Shown here: in pieces, positions 8,217-16,992 of the stretch | Layout: the number at the start of each line of letters is the position of its first letter | How positions within the stretch are numbered: position 1 is the first letter of the stretch | From: an uncultured Collinsella sp. | GTDB taxonomy: Bacteria; Actinomycetota; Coriobacteriia; Coriobacteriales; Coriobacteriaceae | Reading direction: 5' to 3' | Assembly: GCA_900548815.1 (NCBI GenBank) | Contig: URLR01000035.1 | Coordinates: 1 to 20,178 of the forward strand | DNA length: 20,178 bases | The notes under the pieces: model-generated | Told to the model about the DNA's origin: nothing | What the model saw: only the letters and a program-made list of their open reading frames with translations | The model's database searches: none | Program-made: the position numbers and the translations under genes

Positions 8217-9833
8217 TTACTGCTCCTTCTCAATTGCGTTTTCGACCTTGTCGCGCATCTCGGCGACCTTCATGCCAAAGATGATCTGGATATTATTGCC
8301 GTTGCGGTTGATGCCGCTGTTGGGCACGTGGTTGATGAGGTCCTCATTGATGAGGTCCGGGTTCTTAACGTTCACGCGGAGACGCGTAAAGCAGTTCTCG
8401 AGCTCCTCGATGTTGTCCTTGCCACCAAGACCTGCAACCAGGTCGGCAATGCCCGCATCGACGCCCTCTGCGGGAGCCGCGGCAACAGCGCCCTGCTTCA
8501 CCGCGACAGACGCGGCGGCCTCGCCCTCGGCAACGGACTCGGCGAGCTCGGACTCCTCCTCGCGACCAGGCGTGTGGAGGTTGAGCTTCTTGATGAGGAA
8601 GGTGAAGAGGAAGAAGTACAGAGCGGCGTTAACGACTCCAAGCACCAGCATAACCGGCCAGTTGGTCTTGTCGACACCGAGGACCAGGTTGGAAACCACG
8701 ATGTTGATGATGCCGCCTGCAGTCGAAGCGGGCACGGAGAGGACCTTGAGCAGGACCAGGAAGATGCCGGAAAGAACCGAGTGAACGACAAAGAGCACGG
8801 GAGCGGCAAAGACAAAGAGGAAGTCCATGGGCTCGGTGACACAGGAGAGCACGGCGGTGACGATCAGCGGGATGATAACGGCCTTGGTCTTATCCTTGTT
8901 CCCCTTGTAAGCGGTGACGATAAAGGCGAGACCGATACCGATGTAGGGCCACAGGTTGTTGAAGGTGTAGCTGTTGAAGTAGGTGCTATCGGAGAAGGGC
9001 TGGCCCGTCATTGCCATCTCGGCGACACGGATGGGGTAGGCACCGGCGATAACCTGATCGCCCAGCGTCAGGGTGCCACCCACATCGGAGAACTGGAACG
9101 GGGTGTAGATGAGGTGGTGCAGACCGGTGGGAACGAGCAGCTTGTTGAGCATGCCGTAGATAAAGAGGCCGATGTTGCCCGACTCCTTAATGATGCCGGC
9201 AACTGAGGAGATGGCACCCTGAACCGGAGGCCAAACGATGCAGAAGCCAGCGCCCATGATCCAGGAGATGATGATCATGATCAGGAACGGGAAGCGAACG
9301 CCCGAGAACATCGAAAGGGCAATGGGGAACTGCTTATTCGAGTACTTGTTGAACACGGCACCGGTGATGCAACCGAGAATAATGCCGCCGAACACGCCGG
9401 TATCGAGCACCTGAATGCCCATAACGGTGGCCTGGCCGGTTCCGGTAAGACCGAGCATGCCGCTCGCATCGGCAAGAGAGCCGGTGGCGTTGAGCACGAT
9501 GTTGTTAGCCTGCAGGAACAGGAAGAACGACATCAGGGCAATCAGCGAAGCATGGCCCTTGTTCTTCTTTGCCATGGCGCCGGCGATGCCCACGCAAAAC
9601 AGAATCGAGAGGTTGTTGATGATAAACATCAGCGACTGATAGACAACGGCGCCCACAAGCTGGAACGGACCGGAGCCCAGTACGGGGACCAAAGCGCAGA
9701 TGGTCTTGTTGGTCAGAATGATGCCCACGATGAGCAGGATCCCGGCAACCGAGAGATACATCATCGGCTGAACGATCGACTTCGCGAACACCTCCAACGG
9801 CGCTTTGAAATTGAACTTCTTTTTTGCGGTCAT
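8217..9833 (-). CDS. PTS alpha-glucoside transporter EIICB
   Basis: This 538-residue membrane protein imports and phosphorylates a sugar. Residues 1 to about 430 are the hydrophobic EIIC channel of the glucose/maltose superfamily, with GLHHLIYTPFQF and CVTEPMDFLFVFAAP segments typical of it. An Ala/Glu-rich linker (about 432-460) leads to a C-terminal EIIB domain with phospho-acceptor Cys481 in the motif ENCFTRLRV. There is no EIIA domain; the EIIA is encoded separately at the head of the operon. The ATG at 9833 was chosen because GGGGAG lies 7 bases upstream and the protein then starts MTAKKKFNF; the longer frame adds only a basic leader. Paired with a GH4 enzyme of CDMP type, it is most like MalX/GlvC/AglA systems. 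Sugar specificity is inferred, not seen. Confidence 0.92.
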   Translation of the reverse strand: MTAKKKFNFKAPLEVFAKSIVQPMMYLSVAGILLIVGIILTNKTICALVPVLGSGPFQLVGAVVYQSLMFIINNLSILFCVGIAGAMAKKNKGHASLIALMSFFLFLQANNIVLNATGSLADASGMLGLTGTGQATVMGIQVLDTGVFGGIILGCITGAVFNKYSNKQFPIALSMFSGVRFPFLIMIIISWIMGAGFCIVWPPVQGAISSVAGIIKESGNIGLFIYGMLNKLLVPTGLHHLIYTPFQFSDVGGTLTLGDQVIAGAYPIRVAEMAMTGQPFSDSTYFNSYTFNNLWPYIGIGLAFIVTAYKGNKDKTKAVIIPLIVTAVLSCVTEPMDFLFVFAAPVLFVVHSVLSGIFLVLLKVLSVPASTAGGIINIVVSNLVLGVDKTNWPVMLVLGVVNAALYFFLFTFLIKKLNLHTPGREEESELAESVAEGEAAASVAVKQGAVAAAPAEGVDAGIADLVAGLGGKDNIEELENCFTRLRVNVKNPDLINEDLINHVPNSGINRNGNNIQIIFGMKVAEMRDKVENAIEKEQ

Positions 9834-9932
9834 AGCGGTACTCCCCTTCCTTTTCCGCAAATTAAGACAGATGTGCCCTGGACAAGACCGTGAGCCTTGC
9901 CTTATATCAATCGATGTGTGGGCACGTTATGC

Positions 9933-10798
9933 CTAGAGACCAGGTTCTCCAAGCAGGTTAACAATGTGATATGCGAGATAACTCTTCTCAGCATCGGTAA
10001 CGACAACGTTATAGGTAGACGACAAGTGGGCGGCTATGGCGTCCGCGCACGAGAATGCGCAGGGATACGCCGTTTCATCGATTCGGAACAGCGCGTCTCC
10101 GTTGATTTGCCCTGCCGTAGGATCGAGCGCTCGCTGTGCGAAAACTGCAGGTGACGAACGAAACGTTCGTAAGGCAGCGAGGTGTCATCGAGGGTCGTAG
10201 CATAGCGCTTGGAAACAATCGCGAGCACGTCGCGAACAAGCTGGACCGAAACAATCAAACGATCGGAGCGTTGCGGCATGGTGGCGTTGACGATATGCAG
10301 CGTAATGAAACCCTGCTCTTCTTCGCTCATCTGAATGCCCATATACTCCTTGATAATCTGCAGCGCACGGCCCGCAAGTGCATACTCCTTGCGATAGAAC
10401 TGCTGGATCTCGAGCAGCAACGGATTCTCACAGGAGACGCCCTTGCGCTCGCGCTCCAAAGCAAGGCTGATATGGTCTGCGAGAGCAATGAGAATCTTGT
10501 CGTTGATATCAACATTGAGCTCTCGACGGAGCATCTGAACGATGTCCTCGGAAATCACGAGGTTGACGGTGGGGATGGACTCCAAAAGATGTGCCAAGCG
10601 GTCAATCGTACGCGAATCCTGAGAAGTTCCCTCCTGCAACGCGTAGGTCTTTTCGACCGACGTCTCATCGATGGCATCGCCGGCATGGCGACCAAAGCAG
10701 AGGCCTCGACCGATGACGATGAGCTCGGAGCCATCGTCCGAAGTGACCATTGCGACGTTGTTGTTAAAAACTCGCTTGATAACCACGGTACCCACCAC
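9933..10798 (-). pseudogene. LicT/BglG-type antiterminator, frameshifted in PRD2
   Basis: BglG-family proteins bind an RNA antiterminator hairpin and let transcription proceed when the PTS substrate is present. Seen: an RNA-binding CAT domain (KRVFNNNVAMV, IGRGLCFG; about residues 1-60), PRD1 with His109 and His168, and the beginning of PRD2 (YERFVRHLQF, His216). The open frame then leaves the family sequence and stops at 10034 after 254 residues. In the neighbouring frame, the conserved PRD2 continues as FAQRAL, then AYPCAFSCADAIAAHL and SYLAYHIVNLL, to a stop at 9933. One extra T in the run at 10141-10144 would restore the family's HLxFFAQR motif and a normal 288-residue protein. The 5' end uses GTG (10798; GTG at 10786 is an alternative). 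Either a real mutation, a phase-variable site or an assembly error. Confidence 0.85.
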
Positions 10799-10804
10799 AA
10801 GAAT

Positions 10805-11317
10805 TTACTCGGAAAGCCAGACGACAGGCTCTTTAACAGCAACAGGGCCGGAAGCATGCTCGCGAAGAGTCGAGTTCTCCGAACGCTCGCACACGATAAC
10901 GAAGACCGTGGGATCAAAGCCGGCAGCGCGAACCACGTCGAAATCGACCTCGACGAGGGGCTGGCCCGCGTCGACATGGTCACCCTGGGCAACAAGCGCA
11001 TGGAAGCCCTTGCCCTCAAGTTTAACAGTGTCGATTCCGATATGCAGCATCACCTGAGCAGAGCTGTCGTCGGACATGATGCCCAGCGCGTGCTCAGTCG
11101 GAAACAGCGCCGCGACGGTGCCGGAAACAGGAGCGCACACCGTTCCCTCTTGGGGAACCACGGCAACGCCATCGCCCACCGCACGGCTGCTAAAAGCGGG
11201 GTCATTGGTATTTTCTAGATGAACAAGCTCGCCGGAAACGGGAGCGAGGATTTCGAACTCGGAAGCCGCAGTCGTCTGCTTATCCGAGCCACCCATTAGG
11301 CGAGAAAAGAAACCCAT
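10805..11317 (-). CDS. PTS glucose-type EIIA (Crr-like)
   Basis: This 170-residue cytoplasmic protein takes phosphate from HPr and passes it to the EIIB domain encoded downstream. The two family histidines are present: His76 in FPTEHALGI and the phospho-acceptor His92 in MLHIGIDTVKLEGKGF, near the positions in E. coli EIIA-Glc. Beta-sheet repeats such as ILAPVSGELVHL and CAPVSGTVAALF fit the fold. The ATG at 11317 is preceded by AAGGGA at 9 bases; an ATG at 11335 would add six residues. It is the first gene of the operon, with the antiterminator gene starting 7 bases after its stop. Confidence 0.93.
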   Translation of the reverse strand: MGFFSRLMGGSDKQTTAASEFEILAPVSGELVHLENTNDPAFSSRAVGDGVAVVPQEGTVCAPVSGTVAALFPTEHALGIMSDDSSAQVMLHIGIDTVKLEGKGFHALVAQGDHVDAGQPLVEVDFDVVRAAGFDPTVFVIVCERSENSTLREHASGPVAVKEPVVWLSE

Positions 11318-11385
11318 GGTGACATGTCCCTTCATAAATATAGCCCAACCAAAATCAATCGAATACGCCCATTGAGACGCTCGCG

Positions 11386-11400
11386 ATCAAAGACTTTGAT
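11386..11400. promoter_or_regulatory. 15-bp perfect palindrome ATCAAAG-A-CTTTGAT
   Basis: Seven-base arms around one central base lie about 70 bp upstream of the EIIA start. This is the size and form of a dimeric repressor operator. The cognate regulator is not in the window. Confidence 0.35.
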
Positions 11401-11448
11401 TAGGCCCACGTCCGAGGGGACTCGGTAAACTTCCGCATTTCTTTTATC

Positions 11449-11484
11449 GGGGTTTTGTAGACAAGCCCAAAGCCGGAACAATCA
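11449..11484 (-). promoter_or_regulatory. Candidate RAT (antiterminator) element
   Basis: On the minus strand this reads GATTGTT near the 5' end (11477-11483) and CAAAACC near the 3' end (11451-11457), the two conserved sides of LicT/SacT-type RNA antiterminators, with a pairable centre. It stands upstream of an operon encoding such an antiterminator. A U-tract terminator overlapping its 3' side, normally part of the switch, was not found, so the call is tentative. Confidence 0.35.
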
Positions 11485-11496
11485 TTATGACCGGCG

Positions 11497-11536
11497 AACG
11501 GTATTTTTTCTCCGATAAACGGTATTTATGCGGTAC
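11497..11536. promoter_or_regulatory. Helically phased CGGTA boxes
   Basis: AACGGTATTT occurs at 11497-11506 and again at 11518-11527, 21 bp apart, and a shorter CGGTA follows at 11531-11535, 11 bp further. The spacing equals about one and two DNA turns, as in operator arrays. It lies upstream of the PTS operon. Confidence 0.4.
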
Positions 11537-11539
11537 TTA

Positions 11540-11571
11540 GGGACGTTCCTTTTCTGCCGGCACTCGGGGAC
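11540..11571. repeat. REP-like repeat fragment, copy B
   Basis: GGGACGTTCCTTTT (11540-11553) and CTGCCGGCACTCGGGGAC (11554-11571) are the inverted counterparts of the repeat at 40-66, in swapped order. Confidence 0.5.
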
Positions 11572-11582
11572 ACTCCTCACTC

Positions 11583-11647
11583 TGGTGCATTGGGGACAGG
11601 TTTGTTTGCACCAGGTTGGTGCAGATTAACCTGGTCCCATTGCACCA
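11583..11647. repeat. 65-bp imperfect palindrome 3' of the EFR1-like gene
   Basis: TGGTGCA (11583-11589) and TGCACCA (11641-11647) bound a long imperfect inverted repeat in which CAGGTT pairs with AACCTG. At its exact centre (11615) sits a second palindrome, GCACCA-GGT-TGGTGC (11608-11622). It begins 13 bp past the EFR1-like stop. It resembles a REP/BIME hairpin and may stabilise or end that transcript. Confidence 0.6.
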
Positions 11648-11659
11648 ATTTCGTATGCG

Positions 11660-12421
11660 CTAGATAAAGAGCTCGCATTCCTTCCGCACGACGCAAACCT
11701 TGCTCAGCATCTGGGAAACAGCGGATAGCTTGTTGGGATCAGCCTTACGAGCACCTCGCGGACATACGGCAATGCAGCGCATGCAGGAGATGCACGCCTC
11801 GCCAGCTGCTCGTTTGGGGTCACCCTTGTCGATAGCACAAACGGGGCACGCCGCGGCGCATGCACCGCAGGAAACGCAATCCTCTGTTGCCTCGGGTGCC
11901 ATGCGGTGACCTCCAGCTTGTTTATAAGGACGATTGCCGGGGATAGAGGGCTCGGACGCATCCTCAGCCAACAGCTTTTGCTGAATTTGCTGAGCAAACT
12001 CAGCAAGCTGCGCCGCATCCTGCGCATCCGGACGACCGGCAGCAAACTGTCGCGCAATGGAATGTTCTGCAATGGCTGCAACTGCCGCGATCACCCGGAA
12101 TCCCGCATGCTTCGCAACGTCCTCCAGCTCTACGAGCGTGTCCTCAAACGCGCGGTTTCCGTATACACAAACCAAAACAGCCCGAGCCCCGTTGCCGCGC
12201 ACCATGCCCAACCGGTCAGCCACCACAGCCGGGATTCTACCGGCATACGCCGGCACAGAGATTACGGCCACGTCGTCCTCGGTCATCGAGACAGCGCTGA
12301 AATCTAGCCCGCTATCGGTCAGATCGACGGTAACGGTATTCTTGTCCAGTGCCCCGGCCACAAGGCCAGACACCTTCTGCGTTCCACCCGTCGGACTAAA
12401 CACAATTTCGAATACGCTCAT
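11660..12421 (-). CDS. EFR1-like flavodoxin/ferredoxin protein
   Basis: This 253-residue cytoplasmic redox protein joins an N-terminal flavodoxin-like domain to a C-terminal pair of [4Fe-4S] clusters. Seen: the FMN phosphate loop FSPTGGTQK near residues 7-15, and two CxxCxxCxxxCP motifs, CVSCGACAAACP and CISCMRCIAVCP, in the last 70 residues. This layout matches the EFR1-family ferrodoxin proteins common in strict anaerobes, which shuttle electrons between flavin and iron-sulfur carriers; partners are not known. The ATG at 12421 follows GGAGGG by 7 bases; the longer frame (to 12448) has no ribosome site. It stands alone, separated by a hairpin and 340 bp from the PTS operon downstream. Confidence 0.87.
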   Translation of the reverse strand: MSVFEIVFSPTGGTQKVSGLVAGALDKNTVTVDLTDSGLDFSAVSMTEDDVAVISVPAYAGRIPAVVADRLGMVRGNGARAVLVCVYGNRAFEDTLVELEDVAKHAGFRVIAAVAAIAEHSIARQFAAGRPDAQDAAQLAEFAQQIQQKLLAEDASEPSIPGNRPYKQAGGHRMAPEATEDCVSCGACAAACPVCAIDKGDPKRAAGEACISCMRCIAVCPRGARKADPNKLSAVSQMLSKVCVVRKECELFI

Positions 12422-12556
12422 CGAGGCACCCTCCCCTACGCCTGGCAACGCGTCAAGCCGCTTTCACATCCAGCCAGAGTATACGGCACGTGGGGTCCCC
12501 GTTTTGATGCACCAAGCACCCCAATGCACCCACCCTACGCTGTCTGCCTCTTCGTT

Positions 12557-12598
12557 TTGTATAAATTACGGTACAAATTGTATATATTTACGGGATAC
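12557..12598. promoter_or_regulatory. AT-rich imperfect direct repeat, 21-bp period
   Basis: TTGTATAAATTACGGTAC (12557-12574) recurs as TTGTATATATTTACGGGATAC, 20 letters plus one, starting at 12578, exactly two helical turns later. It lies about 135 bp upstream of the EFR1-like gene and is the most AT-rich point of the region, so it is the likeliest promoter/operator zone; individual -35/-10 boxes cannot be fixed. Confidence 0.35.
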
Positions 12599-12630
12599 CG
12601 CTGTGTTCTCCTGAGGTACCCCATCCTAGC

Positions 12631-12867
12631 CCGTGCAAAAAACGGAGTATTCTGCAACGTAACCACGCCAGCACCGCCGCGGGTGGGCAAAACTGTAGGG
12701 CGCCGTATCATTCTAAGTCCCGATATGGCGAGAATGACGCGCCCCTGCTCCGGAAAACGGCGAAATCTGACTCAGAACGCTCGCCAGGGATATCCGAAGG
12801 CCACCGTTGGCGACGTCGGATCATATGCAGACAACTCGAACTGCAGAATACTCCAAAAAATGCACGG
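12631..12867. mobile_element. MITE-like element with 26-bp terminal inverted repeats
   Basis: The left end reads CCGTGCA, six bases, GGAGTATTCTGCA (12631-12656). The right end is its inverted copy (12842-12867): TGCAGAATACTCC, six A, TGCACGG. Twenty of twenty outer and inner core bases match; only the six-base spacer differs. The 185-bp interior has its own stem-loop, GGGCGC..TCATTCT paired with AGAATGA..GCGCCC (12698-12744). No transposase is encoded. No clear target duplication was found, though ACCCCAT occurs near both outer edges. A structured non-coding RNA is an alternative. Confidence 0.5.
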
Positions 12868-12967
12868 CGCACCCCATGGGACCCATTGCCGCATGGCAGA
12901 AAACAGGTCCACGGCATCCTCTAGATGCATTCCCGAGGAAATCACATTTGAACTAGAGATCGGATAC

Positions 12968-13012
12968 GACAAACAAAAAGGGCCCCGAGCGTAGTTGCTC
13001 GGGACCCTTGGT
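12968..13012 (-). terminator. Intrinsic terminator of the DEAD-box helicase gene
   Basis: A 13-bp GC-rich stem with one mismatch (12978-12990 with 12997-13009, six-base loop) lies 33 bp past the helicase stop and is followed on the minus strand by TTTTTGTTTGT. Confidence 0.9.
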
Positions 13013-13041
13013 TCACCTCGCTCTAGCGGGCGATGCGTATG

Positions 13042-15270
<2,229 letters not shown>

Positions 15271-15540
15271 ATGTTGTTGTTCCTTATCTGCACGCGCAAT
15301 GGGCACGGCATGCGGCCGCGCGGGCGTGCTTGGTAGTGCGCTAATACATACAAAAACAGGTGCGCACAGAGAGGACGTTGCTCAGCACGCTGGCGATCGC
15401 TTTGGCAGCCCTATCACGCGCCGTCCAGACGCAGCAGCTCTAAGCGATGGAGCAGATTCGCCGCCGGTTAGTATACCCGTGCTTCGCATGCCCCCACGTA
15501 AACCACAGATGACGAGGCGGACGAGGTGGGCCCGGCTGAT

Positions 15541-15599
15541 TGTCTCAATCTGTAACATCTACAGGGCGAATCTTCCTCTACGTGTTACAGATCGAGACA
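15541..15599. repeat. 59-bp palindromic repeat, unit 1
   Basis: Arms TGTCTCAATCTGTAACA (15541-15557) and TGTTACAGATCGAGACA (15583-15599) pair at 16 of 17 bases around a 25-base centre that begins TCTAC. The next unit starts 81 bp later. Confidence 0.9.
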
Positions 15600-15621
15600 A
15601 ACGGTCGACACGGCTCACAAA

Positions 15622-15680
15622 CGTCTCAATCTGTAACAGTTAACGAGTAAAATCGGCCCTAATTGTTATAGATCAAGACA
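15622..15680. repeat. 59-bp palindromic repeat, unit 2
   Basis: Arms CGTCTCAATCTGTAACA (15622-15638) and TGTTATAGATCAAGACA (15664-15680) flank a 25-base centre beginning GTTA. It ends 178 bp before the FHA gene start. Confidence 0.9.
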
Positions 15681-15720
15681 GAGGGGGATTTCCGTCCAGT
15701 CCAAACCAAATCTCTCAGTC

Positions 15721-15751
15721 TTCCTGCAATTTCGAACATGTGGCCTATAAT
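15721..15751 (+). promoter_or_regulatory. Weak candidate promoter of the FHA gene
   Basis: A consensus -10 box TATAAT lies at 15746-15751, about 107 bp before the GTG start. The best -35 candidate, TTCCTG (15721-15726), is poor and 19 bp away. The region around is AT-rich relative to the rest of the window. Confidence 0.35.
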
Positions 15752-15858
15752 GTTGCTTTGGTTACGCTATATATTGCGCAACCATTTAATACGTCGCCCA
15801 CCGGGGGCCATTAATTCCTATCGCCATATTGGCTAGGAAGCAATCAAAGGAGGTATCC

Positions 15859-16821
15859 GTGGCAGCAGAGACGCCTTGCTCGGTCCTCTATAACGATATT
15901 CGCTCGTTCGGCGGTCTTAAACATCTCGAGATCGCCCGAATGCTCATCAATGGAAACTCCTATCTCGGCAGTACCCTGCTCGAGAAATGCTCTTCCAACC
16001 GCTCGTATCTCACCCGTTACATCGTCCATCGCAAGCCTGACCAGTGCGCGCCCGCCATCTACAGCGACTTTACCGTCACCACGCTCAACCTTTCCGCGGC
16101 AATCTGCAGCAAGCTCGGCGGCGGCGAGTCCGCCTATCAGGCAATCGCCGAGCACTATCGCGGTCCGGCCGCCAACGAAATGATGTCGGCTCTCGCCAGC
16201 TACAAGCTGGACAGCCGCCTATATGCAAATGCCCTCAATCGCATCGACAACTTTGACGGCAATGCCGTGCGCGAGAAAAGCACGCTTTACCTTATGCTCT
16301 TTGTGGCAACGGGGGCGCTCGCCGATCCCGTTCAGGGCGTGGCCACCGTCGAGCGCTTTTGCAGCAGCAAGACGGGCGGGCACTTCGGCACCACCGAAAC
16401 TACCGTCGGACGTGGCTTTATGAACAGCCTGGAACAGCCGCGCACCGTCGCCCCCAACCTCGGTCTGCTCAGAACCCATGCCGACAACTGCGCCGACATG
16501 CAAATCCATCCCCTCACACGCGATCCGCGCGGCACCGTGATTGGTTCTTTGCCCAAAACCTCGCCCAGCATCACCGATGTGGGCGCCGACGCATCGCGCG
16601 AGCATCTTCGCATTTGGCTCGAGGGTGAGCACTGGTACGCCCAGGGCCTTGGATCGACCAACGGCACAGTGCTCGAATCGGGCGCGGGCGACGGCGATAT
16701 TGTGATTGAGCCGCCGCGCGACCAACGCGAGCCCGGCAAAGTCTATCCCCCCGTGGAAATCGCCAACAGCGACAGGCTCCATCTGGGTCTCTACACGACA
16801 TTCCTTGTCATTGTGGACTAG
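15859..16821 (+). CDS. FHA-domain protein with unidentified N-terminal region
   Basis: This 320-residue protein lacks a signal peptide or membrane helix and is probably cytoplasmic. Its C-terminal 100 residues form a forkhead-associated domain, which binds phosphothreonine peptides: SREH (246-249) and GSTNGT (265-270) are the classic FHA motifs, followed by ANSDRLHLG. The usual GR at the first loop is GS here (229-230). Residues 1 to about 215 are a mixed alpha-helical region I do not recognise, with several cysteines and an LCSKLGGG-type segment. The GTG at 15859 was chosen because AAAGGAGG stands 5 bases before it; a TTG at 15829 opens the frame but has no such site. A terminator follows, and a Ser/Thr kinase gene lies 171 bp downstream on the same strand, its likely functional partner. 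Confidence 0.85.
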   Translation: MAAETPCSVLYNDIRSFGGLKHLEIARMLINGNSYLGSTLLEKCSSNRSYLTRYIVHRKPDQCAPAIYSDFTVTTLNLSAAICSKLGGGESAYQAIAEHYRGPAANEMMSALASYKLDSRLYANALNRIDNFDGNAVREKSTLYLMLFVATGALADPVQGVATVERFCSSKTGGHFGTTETTVGRGFMNSLEQPRTVAPNLGLLRTHADNCADMQIHPLTRDPRGTVIGSLPKTSPSITDVGADASREHLRIWLEGEHWYAQGLGSTNGTVLESGAGDGDIVIEPPRDQREPGKVYPPVEIANSDRLHLGLYTTFLVIVD

Positions 16822-16822
16822 C

Positions 16823-16866
16823 ACGGACGGCGATCGGAAGACGGTCGCCGTCCGTCTTTCGTCTTC
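16823..16866 (+). terminator. Intrinsic terminator after the FHA gene
   Basis: A perfect 11-bp stem (16823-16833 with 16845-16855, 11-base loop) starts one base past the FHA stop and is followed by CTTTCGTCTTCT. It implies that the kinase gene has its own promoter or depends on read-through. Confidence 0.75.
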
Positions 16867-16901
16867 TACCTTCTGCGTCGTAAACGACAATACTCAGCGG
16901 C

Positions 16902-16958
16902 ATACGTGGGCAGTGCGGCTATCATGGTTCTTTACCGATATCCGCACTGCTCACGTAT
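16902..16958. promoter_or_regulatory. Long hairpin in the kinase leader
   Basis: Twenty-base arms (16904-16923 and 16937-16956) pair at 18 positions around a 13-base loop, with two more pairs outside; the core is GCAGTGCGG / CCGCACTGC. It ends 34 bp before the kinase ATG. There is no U-tract, so it is more likely an operator or an RNA control element than a terminator. Confidence 0.55.
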
Positions 16959-16992
16959 ACGTGCGGCAACCCATGCCAGACAAAGGAACGCC

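Larger units (their letters stand above)
11318..11659. other. Intergenic region ahead of PTS operon
   Basis: This 342-bp gap holds, in the direction of transcription (minus), a long REP-like hairpin (11583-11647), repeat copy B (11540-11571), three CGGTA boxes (11499-11535), a possible LicT-type RNA antiterminator (11449-11484), a short hairpin CCGAG-TCCC-CTCGG (about 11412-11425), and the palindrome at 11386-11400. No gene and no canonical promoter or U-tract terminator was recognised. Confidence 0.6.
12422..13041. other. Gene-poor region with AT-rich repeats, MITE-like element and terminator
   Basis: No coding sequence with a convincing start and ribosome site was found in this 620-bp stretch; the frames that are open have mixed composition and no family resemblance. 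It contains an AT-rich direct repeat (12557-12598), an inverted-repeat-bounded element (12631-12867) and the helicase terminator (12968-13012). Confidence 0.6.
15271..15858. other. Divergent intergenic region with two 59-bp palindromes
   Basis: The 588 bp between the helicase (minus) and FHA gene (plus) carry palindrome units 1 and 2 (15541-15680). From 15271 to 15540 there is nothing recognisable beyond a probable long 5' leader for the helicase; no tRNA, riboswitch or small ORF could be supported. Confidence 0.6.

Noticed and set aside
6807..9206. 799-residue open frame on the plus strand opposite the GH4 and EIICB genes
   Set aside because: It spans two well-supported genes in the opposite strand; its sequence is low-complexity Val/Leu/Asp/His and matches no family.
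12618..12880. ACCCCAT at both sides of the MITE-like element as a target duplication
   Set aside because: The two copies are at unequal distances from the inverted repeats and may be chance.
12524..12994. 156-residue plus-strand open frame
   Set aside because: It runs through the inverted-repeat element and the terminator, has no ribosome site and no coherent composition.
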